Assembly (NCBI GenBank): GCA_028822885.1
Contig: JAPKCP010000202.1
Span: 1-5,910 of the forward strand
From: Yoonia sp.
GTDB lineage: Bacteria; Pseudomonadota; Alphaproteobacteria; Rhodobacterales; Rhodobacteraceae
Length of the DNA stretch: 5,910 nt
Direction: 5' to 3'
Shown: piece after piece, positions 1 through 5,702 of the stretch
Position numbering within the stretch: position 1 is the stretch's first letter
How the letters are laid out: the number at the start of each line of letters is the position of its first letter
Translations under genes and position numbers: made by a program
Notes under the pieces: generated by a model
Told to the model about the DNA's origin: nothing
What the model saw: the letters and a program-made list of their open reading frames with translations, nothing else
Database searches by the model: none

Positions 1-12
1 ATTCTGACCAAG

Positions 13-705
13 ATGCCGGGCCTGAAGGGTTTTCGTTACCATCGCGAGATCATTGCTTACGCCGTTTGGGCCTACCATCGCTTTGCATTGAGCACAGCAG
101 ACGTTGAAGACCTGTTGGCTGCACGGGGTGTGGTTGTCAGCCGGGAAGCAGTTCGGTTGTGGGTCAACCGCTTTGGTCAGCATTTCGCAGATTGCATCCG
201 CCGGGATCGACCGTGGCCGAACGACAAGTGGCATCTGGACGAGGTCGTGATCACGATTCGTGGCAAGAAACATTGGCTGTGGCGCGCGATCGACGCAAAT
301 GGCGACGTTCTGGATATTCTTGTGCAAACACGTCGGAATGCCAAAGCTGCAAAGCGGTTTTTCAAAAGACTGGTTGCCAAGTTTGGCGAACCCAGGGTTG
401 TCATCACCGACAAATTGCGCAGCTACATCAAACCTATCAAAACACTGGCTCCAGACGCTAACCATCGCGCCCACAAGGGCTTGAACAATGCGATCGAAGT
501 GTCGCACCGGCCAACCCGTAAACGAGAGAAGATTTTCGGCAAGTTCAAATCCCACCGACAGGCTCAGAGATTTCTATCCGCGCATGACCAGATCAACCTG
601 ATCTTTCGTCCCCGCCGCTATCAACTCACCGCAATTTCGTACCGCCACGCCCGCTCCGACGCATTCGGTCTTTGGGAAGATTACACTGCCGAAATGGTGG
701 CCTGA
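13..705 (+). CDS. IS6-family (IS26/IS6100-like) DDE transposase
   Basis: Transposase that catalyses movement of its own insertion sequence; IS6 elements typically move by replicative, cointegrate-forming transposition. The 230-residue product has a helix-turn-helix-like N-terminus (about residues 27-54, STADVEDLLAARGVVVSREA) for end recognition. A catalytic DDE core follows: D76 in KWHLDEVVI, D133 in VVITDKLRSY and E162 in NNAIEVSH, then the basic RPTRKREK segment. The NN-x-(I/V)-E-x-x-H motif and the length (IS6 transposases are about 230-240 residues) are characteristic. The D133-E162 gap is 28 residues, shorter than the 34 of IS26 but like the IS6100-type branch. The frame stays open to the window edge (four codons before the ATG), so the true start may lie slightly upstream. 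No stop or frameshift is seen, so the enzyme looks intact. It reads toward acnB, but about 830 bp and another gene intervene. Confidence 0.93.
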   Translation: MPGLKGFRYHREIIAYAVWAYHRFALSTADVEDLLAARGVVVSREAVRLWVNRFGQHFADCIRRDRPWPNDKWHLDEVVITIRGKKHWLWRAIDANGDVLDILVQTRRNAKAAKRFFKRLVAKFGEPRVVITDKLRSYIKPIKTLAPDANHRAHKGLNNAIEVSHRPTRKREKIFGKFKSHRQAQRFLSAHDQINLIFRPRRYQLTAISYRHARSDAFGLWEDYTAEMVA

Positions 706-734
706 TTAACCGCTTGTCGAAACTCAAAGTCTGA

Positions 735-760
735 TGCCAACAACTTGGCAATACCAGGCG
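735..760. repeat. Probable right end of the IS6-family element, with small inverted repeat
   Basis: A 6-bp perfect stem, TGCCAA / TTGGCA (735-740 and 745-750), lies 30 bp after the transposase stop. Read on the minus strand, GCCTGGTATTGCCAA (745-759) loosely resembles IS6-family terminal repeats of the GGCTCTGTTGCAAA type. IS6 elements carry only a short non-coding tail after the transposase, so the position fits. The left end is outside the window, so neither the inverted repeat pairing nor the 8-bp target duplication can be tested here. The exact boundary is inferred. Confidence 0.35.
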
Positions 761-833
761 ACCTGAGCATAAGCCATAGTCGCAAAACTGCTCACGTATT
801 TACAGCGCTCTGGCGCTAACATCTAAGGATCCA

Positions 834-908
834 ATGATCGCGGACAAAACAATTGTGCTAGATATGCTTGTCAAGATGGGGGTAAAGCCCTTAAGTTCTC
901 TCAAATAG
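834..908 (+). CDS. Very short ORF (24 codons), function unknown
   Basis: ATG at 834 is preceded by AAGGA (825-829) with a 4-nt spacer, a convincing ribosome-binding site for so short a frame. It encodes 24 residues beginning MIADKTIVLDMLVKMG and stops at TAG 906-908. A 5-bp hairpin (AGCGC 804-808, GCGCT 813-817) precedes the Shine-Dalgarno. The frame is the same as that of the 960-1370 gene, with stops between them, so it could be a decayed upstream part or a small leader peptide. I recognise no family. It may equally be the surviving start of a gene cut by the nearby insertion or by decay. Confidence 0.25.
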   Translation: MIADKTIVLDMLVKMGVKPLSSLK

Positions 909-959
909 GTCGCCATCGCCACCCAGCTCCCCACACAATAGTATACTTGGACTTTAGCA

Positions 960-1370
960 ATGGACAGACTTGGCTTTGCCGACCTTAACGACGACGAATC
1001 CCTTACTATTTCAATGTACCGTAACTGGTTGCGACCAACCGTGCCGCGAGAGGTGACCGAGCGTTATATGACTGTCGCATTGTCCCACGATATCTTGCAT
1101 AATGTTTTAAACATCATCTTTGCAACATTCCGAAAAATGACCCCAGACGCCGTCGGCGTTTGTAGCAATGGCTACTTACTATCTCATCAGGAAGAACATC
1201 TGCTTGACGCGTTATCTCAAAATATTCACGTGCTTTCGCCTGCTTCATCTGATTGCCAGCGCACACTTTTACCTATTATACGGCCTACGGCACAGATACA
1301 CCGCTCAGGACAAGATGAACTACGTCAGAAGGTGAATGTCGCATGCTGGCAGATCGCATCGTACTTTTAG
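960..1370 (+). CDS. Hypothetical protein, 136 residues
   Basis: I do not recognise a named family. The product begins MDRLGFADLNDDESLTISMY. It is mixed helical and soluble in character, with no signal peptide or membrane segment. An acidic N-terminal patch (DLNDDES) leads into predicted helices around residues 30-60 (VTERYMTVALSHDILHNVLN). It ends with a polar segment, RSGQDELRQKVNVACWQ. Five cysteines are scattered and form no CxxC metal motif. The ATG at 960 has no clear Shine-Dalgarno; TATACT at 942-947 could be a -10 element only if the transcript is nearly leaderless. No longer frame competes on either strand, and the composition resembles coding sequence. It ends 168 bp before acnB on the same strand, but acnB has its own promoter, so an operon is not required. 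A truncated or decaying copy of a conserved protein remains possible. Confidence 0.55.
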   Translation: MDRLGFADLNDDESLTISMYRNWLRPTVPREVTERYMTVALSHDILHNVLNIIFATFRKMTPDAVGVCSNGYLLSHQEEHLLDALSQNIHVLSPASSDCQRTLLPIIRPTAQIHRSGQDELRQKVNVACWQIASYF

Positions 1371-1422
1371 TTTTATAATTCAAAGCAATGCAGGCTTTGT
1401 ACGGCTAAGATTTCATGTCGCT

Positions 1423-1434
1423 ATTGCATGCAAT
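1423..1434. promoter_or_regulatory. 12-bp perfect palindrome at the acnB -35 region (candidate operator)
   Basis: ATTGCATGCAAT reads identically on both strands and overlaps the first base of the proposed -35 hexamer (1434-1439). That is a usual place for a dimeric regulator site controlling a promoter. An imperfect overlapping repeat, GCAT-7-ATGC (1426-1440), lies in the same place. No specific regulator can be named from the sequence. It is not the TGA-N9-TCA iron-rhodo-box. Confidence 0.35.
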
Positions 1435-1462
1435 TGATGCTTGGTATACATCAGCATACAAT
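1434..1462 (+). promoter_or_regulatory. Sigma70-type promoter of acnB
   Basis: TTGATG (1434-1439) and TACAAT (1457-1462) are separated by exactly 17 bp. They match the housekeeping consensus at 4 of 6 and 5 of 6 positions. Transcription would begin near 1469, giving an untranslated leader of about 70 nt before the acnB ATG. This rules out the upstream in-frame ATG at 1428 as the start, since it lies before the transcript begins. Confidence 0.55.
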
Positions 1463-1492
1463 ATTTCGCTCCGACCTTTCAGTTCAATCTGT

Positions 1493-1528
1493 ATTGCGGC
1501 GATTAAGACCCACTCTGCGCAATTTTTT
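1493..1528 (+). promoter_or_regulatory. Leader hairpin plus T run before acnB (possible attenuator)
   Basis: ATTGCG (1493-1498) pairs perfectly with CGCAAT (1518-1523), and the stem runs straight into six T residues (1523-1528). It lies inside the proposed acnB leader, just before the Shine-Dalgarno. The arrangement resembles an intrinsic terminator or an RNA switch affecting ribosome access. The stem is only 6 bp with a 19-nt loop, so stability is modest and chance is a serious alternative. Confidence 0.25.
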
Positions 1529-1533
1529 AGGGA
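1529..1533 (+). promoter_or_regulatory. Shine-Dalgarno that fixes the acnB start
   Basis: AGGGA lies 5 nt before the ATG at 1539. No comparable site precedes the earlier in-frame ATG at 1428. Starting at 1539 gives MSLYTNYLAEIETRK, which aligns with the start of the family (E. coli MLEEYRKHVAERAAEG). Confidence 0.8.
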
Positions 1534-1538
1534 CCGAC

Positions 1539-4331
1539 ATGAGCTTGTACACAAACTACCTAGCCGAGATCGAAACGCGCAAAACACAAGATTTGGCTCC
1601 CAAACCTATTGATGACGCAGCCCTTACAAGCGAGATCATTGAGCATATTAAAGATGCGGCACATGAACACCGCGCGCAATCGCTAGACTTCCTAATCTAT
1701 AATACGCTACCGGGTACAACCAGTGCTGCAGGTGCGAAGTCTGAGTTTTTAAAAGAAATCATCCTTGGTAGCACGAAAATAGACGAAATTACACCAGCTT
1801 TTGCCCTTGAAATGCTATCGCACATGAAAGGTGGCCCATCGGTTAAGGTATTGTTGGATATGGCCTTGGGCAACGATGTGATGATCGCCAAACCTGCTGC
1901 CGAGGTTCTGAAAACACAGGTTTTTTTATATGAGGCAGATACAGATCACTTGAAAGCTGCGCATGCCGCAGGCAACAAGATCGCGATTGATGTTCTTCAA
2001 AGTTATGCTCAGGCTGAGTTTTTCACAAAACTGCCTGACATTGACGAAGTCATTAAAGTCGTCACTTACATTGCTGCAGAGGGTGACGTTTCAACGGACC
2101 TACTGTCACCGGGCAATCAGGCGCATTCGCGATCAGACCGTGAATTGCATGGCAAATGCATGATCTCTGAGACTGCTCAGGCCGAAATTCAGGCGTTGCA
2201 AAAACAACATCCCGGTAAGCGGGTAATGTTGGTATCCGAAAAAGGCACGATGGGTGTTGGATCGTCACGAATGTCGGGTGTCAACAACGTGGCACTGTGG
2301 ACTGGCCAACAAGCCAGCCCTTATGTGCCTTTCGTCAATCTTGCTCCTGTTGTGGGTGGTACAAACGGGATTTCACCTATTTTTGCAACGACCGTTGGCG
2401 TAACCGGTGGTATCGGGCTCGATCTGAAAAACTGGGTCAAGAAATTGGACGCCGACGGCAAGCCCATCATGGGCAATAATGACGATCCGATCCTTGAACA
2501 GGTCTATAGCATCGATACCGGTACAGTTTTGACGATCAATACCAAGGACAAAAAACTCTATAATGATGATGGCGAACGCGAACTGGCGGATATTGCATCG
2601 GCATTCATCCCGCAAAACATAGAATTCATCAAAGCAGGCGGGTCGTATGCCATTGTGTTCGGCAAAAAGCTGCAAAGCTTTGCTGCGGCCACGCTTGGTA
2701 TCAAAGCCCCCATCGTTTTCGCCCCCTCAAAAGAGGTATCGCATGTGGGCCGAGGCCTAACAGCGGTCGAAAAGATTTTTAACAAAAATGCCGCAGGTTT
2801 GCCCGAAGGGACCGTGCTGCATGCTGGATCAGACGTGCGTGTGCAGGTCAACATCGTCGGTTCACAAGACACCACCGGCCTGATGACCTCGCAAGAACTA
2901 GAAGCGATGGCTGCAACCGTGATTTCGCCGACAATTGACGGTGCATATCAGTCAGGCTGCCACACAGCATCGGTTTGGGATTTCAGAGCGCAGGAGAACA
3001 TCCCGCGGTTAATGAATTTTATGCACAAATTTGGCCTGATCACCGCGCGCGATCCAAAAGGCGTGTACCATGCGATGACGGATGTTATTCACAAGGTTCT
3101 GAATGATATCACTGTGGACGACTGGTCGGTTATTATTGGTGGAGATTCCCACACACGTATGTCCAAAGGCGTGGCGTTCGGGGCCGACTCTGGCACCGTA
3201 GCGTTGGCTTTGGCGACGGGCGAGGCCAACATGCCAATCCCGGAATCTGTCAAGGTGACATTCAAAGGCGACTTGCGCACCTATATGGATTTCCGTGATG
3301 TGGTGCATGCAACGCAGGCGCAAATGCTAAAGGAATTTGGTGATAACATCTTCCAAGGTCGCGTCATTGAAGTACACCTCGGCACATTGATCGCCGATCA
3401 GGCATTTACGTTCACCGACTGGTCCGCTGAGATGAAAGCCAAGGCGGCCATTTGTATTTCGCTAGACGAAACCTTAATTGAATCACTTGAAATCTCCAAA
3501 AGCCGTATTCAAATTATGATCGGCAAGGGCATGGAAAACGAAGCTGAGACACTGCGAGGGCTGATCGCAATCGCTGACAAGCGGATCGCCGAAATTCGAT
3601 CAGGCGATGTGCCTGCGCTGGCACCCGATCAAAATGCCAAATATTATGCGGAATTTGTTGTTGATCTGGACCAGATTATTGAGCCAATGATCGCTGACCC
3701 TGACGTTAATAATATGGATGTGTCCAAGCGGTACACCCACGATACGATCCGCCCTGTGTCTTTTTACAAAGGTGAAAAGAAAGTCGACCTTGGTTTTGTT
3801 GGGTCCTGCATGGTGCACAAAGGTGATTTGAAAATTGTCGCTCAAATGTTGAAAAACCTTGAACAATCCGGTCAAGAAGTCGCATTCAAAGCTCCTTTGG
3901 TCGTCGCGGCCCCAACCTACAACATCATCGATGAACTTAAGGAAGAGGGCGACTGGGGCATTCTGCAAAAGTACTCCGGTTTTGAATTCGACGATAATGC
4001 GCCCAAAACGGCGGCACGGCTAGAATATGAAAACATCCTTTATCTTGAACGCCCCGGCTGTAACTTGTGCATGGGTAATCAGGAAAAGGCCGCAAGGGGC
4101 GATACCGTTCTTGCAACATCGACACGTTTATTCAAAGGGCGCGTTGTCGAAGATACTGCAGAGAAAAACGGCGAGTCTCTGCTGGCATCGACCCCTGTTG
4201 TCGTGCTGTCCGCAATCCTTGGCAGAACACCCAGCATGGAAGAATACAAAGCTGCCGTAGAAGGTATCACGCTGACCACTTTTGCGCCACCTTCGCAAAA
4301 ACCACTCGATCCCTTTTCGGTGCAGTACTAA
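1539..4331 (+). CDS. acnB: Aconitate hydratase B / 2-methylisocitrate dehydratase
   Basis: Cytoplasmic [4Fe-4S] enzyme that isomerises citrate to isocitrate through cis-aconitate in the TCA cycle; family members also hydrate 2-methyl-cis-aconitate in propionate breakdown. The 930-residue product has the AcnB domain order. An N-terminal HEAT-like domain (about 1-170) includes HMKGGPSVKVLLD. The swivel domain (about 175-400) carries S185-T-D-L-L-S-P and G241-S-S-R244. The catalytic domains follow, with G441-S-Q-D-T-T-G, YQSGCHTAS and G534-G-D-S-H-T-R540. The three cluster cysteines are present: C757 in GSCMVHKG, and C841 and C844 in PGCNLCMGN. It is longer than the 865-residue E. coli enzyme, as is usual for the Rhodobacterales form. 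The start is chosen from AGGGA 5 nt upstream, rather than the ATG at 1428. It is monocistronic by context: own promoter upstream, convergent pseudogenes downstream. No lesion is visible. Confidence 0.98.
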   Translation: MSLYTNYLAEIETRKTQDLAPKPIDDAALTSEIIEHIKDAAHEHRAQSLDFLIYNTLPGTTSAAGAKSEFLKEIILGSTKIDEITPAFALEMLSHMKGGPSVKVLLDMALGNDVMIAKPAAEVLKTQVFLYEADTDHLKAAHAAGNKIAIDVLQSYAQAEFFTKLPDIDEVIKVVTYIAAEGDVSTDLLSPGNQAHSRSDRELHGKCMISETAQAEIQALQKQHPGKRVMLVSEKGTMGVGSSRMSGVNNVALWTGQQASPYVPFVNLAPVVGGTNGISPIFATTVGVTGGIGLDLKNWVKKLDADGKPIMGNNDDPILEQVYSIDTGTVLTINTKDKKLYNDDGERELADIASAFIPQNIEFIKAGGSYAIVFGKKLQSFAAATLGIKAPIVFAPSKEVSHVGRGLTAVEKIFNKNAAGLPEGTVLHAGSDVRVQVNIVGSQDTTGLMTSQELEAMAATVISPTIDGAYQSGCHTASVWDFRAQENIPRLMNFMHKFGLITARDPKGVYHAMTDVIHKVLNDITVDDWSVIIGGDSHTRMSKGVAFGADSGTVALALATGEANMPIPESVKVTFKGDLRTYMDFRDVVHATQAQMLKEFGDNIFQGRVIEVHLGTLIADQAFTFTDWSAEMKAKAAICISLDETLIESLEISKSRIQIMIGKGMENEAETLRGLIAIADKRIAEIRSGDVPALAPDQNAKYYAEFVVDLDQIIEPMIADPDVNNMDVSKRYTHDTIRPVSFYKGEKKVDLGFVGSCMVHKGDLKIVAQMLKNLEQSGQEVAFKAPLVVAAPTYNIIDELKEEGDWGILQKYSGFEFDDNAPKTAARLEYENILYLERPGCNLCMGNQEKAARGDTVLATSTRLFKGRVVEDTAEKNGESLLASTPVVVLSAILGRTPSMEEYKAAVEGITLTTFAPPSQKPLDPFSVQY

Positions 4332-4352
4332 GAAATTAAAACTCTGTGGGAG

Positions 4353-4368
4353 CCTATGGCAACATAGG
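4353..4368 (+). terminator. Hairpin with GCAA tetraloop after acnB (weak terminator candidate)
   Basis: CCTATG (4353-4358) and CATAGG (4363-4368) form a perfect 6-bp stem closed by a GNRA-type GCAA loop, 21 nt after the acnB stop. A G-T pair can extend it by one. No T run follows on the plus strand, so it is not a canonical intrinsic terminator; it may instead protect the mRNA 3' end. On the minus strand it lies past the end of the apbE pseudogene. Confidence 0.35.
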
Positions 4369-4429
4369 TCGCCTGCGAGCATCTTGCTTTCCGGTGGCTA
4401 ATCATGATCAAGCTAGCCTTATTCCGCCT

Positions 4430-5287
4430 TCAGCCGGATTTGCCCCCATCAAACGACCATTGGCCAACGGTTTTCTCACAAAACCCACCTTCGACTTCAA
4501 ATAAGAAAAGAGCCGTTAAACCCTTGTCCACTGCTTTGCGGTACCTTTTTTAAATCAAAGACATCGAGGTCTGTTGCCCATCCATGAGTGACCATTGCTG
4601 ATCGGGCCATAACACTGACACTCACCAATTCATGCTGCACCATCACCTCAGACCGCCCTTCCAGCAAATGACTGACGTAGCCATTCCGCCGTCTATGTCG
4701 ATAGGTGACAGATGTTGCAACGGCGCCTATTAAAAAATGCGTTTATATGACCTACTGTTTGAGCATGGGCAACTCAAGTGCGACTGTCCATGGGCGTCCG
4801 TGTAGGCGACAACCATGAGCGTCTAGAGCGCCCAAAGTATCGGGCCAGAACCGTGCGATACCTGTATTCAAAAGCGCGGCTGACGCACTATGCACGGCGA
4901 AGCCTTTTGCGACCACGGAAAGATCAAGCTGCACGTTATCCAATTTGTGCAATGTTCTGCCGTATGCGACCGCGACTGGATGGCGTGCCCGAGGGGCCAA
5001 ACCCACTTTTACTCATTTCACCTGTCCGATTGAGCACAAGGACCGCATCTGACAGGTGTTCCAATTGCAACGCAAACTCGATCACGTCTGCAAGAGGTTG
5101 TGAAACGATGAAGGGCGTTTTGATCGGGGCTTTGCTCACGATATTCATGTCACTAGCGTTAAGCCATAGCGACATGCGGGCGTTTACGACATTCAAATTC
5201 CCGCCGCACGAAACGGGCAAAATTTACAGTCGAAAGGCCACTGTTGTTCATCAGGGATCATGGTTCGCCCATGGCCTCACCGGAGAT
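4430..5287 (-). pseudogene. apbE: apbE-type FAD:protein FMN transferase, decayed
   Basis: Intact homologues are periplasmic or lipid-anchored flavin transferases that attach FMN to threonine of target proteins. Reading down the minus strand, homologous pieces appear in the right order across frames. ISGEAMG (from 5287) is followed by TGA (5260-5258) where the family has Trp (MGTTWS). NVVNARMSLWLNASDMN continues from about 5193 to KSGFGP near 5000. RARHP, LDLSVVAKGFAVHSASAALL and GRPWTVALELP run from 5006 to about 4764. After TAG (4754-4752) and TAA (4745-4743) the same frame gives GAVATSVTYRHRR, HELVSVSVMARSAM and THGWATDL. The C-terminus AVDKGLTALFLFEVEGGF is in a further frame, ending at TGA 4432-4430. 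Each frame change equals one extra base. The Asp of the metal-binding D-x-x-(A/S)-T motif is His here. The span of about 286 codons is nearly full length, but the signal peptide and start are missing. Confidence 0.85.
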
Positions 5288-5291
5288 TTAT

Positions 5292-5699
5292 TTAATCACA
5301 ATCAAGACAGTTCACATCCGCACTTGCCGTAGGCAATGCGGCGATCACCGGCAAACCGTGGCTGGTTTTGATTACTGCTTTCAGCGCAGCCGTCTGCCCA
5401 GCTGCATCTGTGCACACGGCAATAAGTTGCATCATGATAGCGTCTCGATTACCAGGGTTGCTCTGCGCGGCAATAATCAGTGCTTATTAACCGTTAACAT
5501 TTACGATGTTCGGATCAGCGCCAGCCGTAAGCGTAAGCGTTAGCGCCGTAGCGATATCGTTATTGATAGCAAGCACCAGGGTTTCGATTGAACTTACACG
5601 GAAGGCTTCCCGCAGTGCAGCGTTGTTGACGCCATTGTTGGTTGTAGTCAAAGCATCCAGCTTGTCGCCGAGAAACTTTACTACCTCAACAGAGCTGTT
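5292..5699 (-). pseudogene. Ankyrin-repeat protein remnant
   Basis: One minus-strand frame carries about 135 codons of ankyrin-like sequence. SVEVVKFLGDKLDA, TTNNGVNNAALREAFRVSS and IETLVLAINN form a worn first repeat. AGADPNIVNVNG and then ALIIAAQSNPGNRDAIMMQL form a second. AAGQTAALKAVIKTSHGLPV and SADVNCLDCD form a third. Two adjacent TAA codons (about 5489-5494) replace the residues before ALIIAA, where consensus has a T-A/P-L pattern. A TGA (5702-5700) lies just upstream and the frame ends at TAA 5294-5292. No start codon or signal peptide can be assigned. Ankyrin repeats mediate protein-protein contacts, and nothing here shows the partner. The third repeat ends at the position where the next GNTPLH-type repeat would begin, so the C-terminal part appears lost. 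The plus-strand frames over this stretch are shadows. Confidence 0.65.
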
Positions 5700-5702
5700 T
5701 CA

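Noticed and set aside
846..874. Minus-strand TTGACA (869-874) as a promoter
   Set aside because: No -10 hexamer at a usable distance; TGTTTT occupies the 17-bp position.
1374..1379. Perfect TATAAT -10 hexamer just after the 136-residue gene
   Set aside because: No acceptable -35 at 16-18 bp upstream (the sequence there is AGATCG-like); the 1434-1462 promoter is far better.
1435..1453. Iron-rhodo-box (TGA-N9-TCA) in the acnB promoter
   Set aside because: The only TGA and TCA pair there are 13 bp apart, not 9.
1428..1538. 37-residue N-terminal extension of AcnB from the ATG at 1428
   Set aside because: It has no ribosome-binding site and overlaps the promoter. The family start aligns with the ATG at 1539.
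5108..5332. Plus-strand frame from the ATG at 5108 with a signal-peptide-like start (MKGVLIGALLTIFMSLALSH)
   Set aside because: It lies antisense to strongly ApbE-like minus-strand sequence. There is no Shine-Dalgarno, and the rest of the frame has no protein-like pattern.
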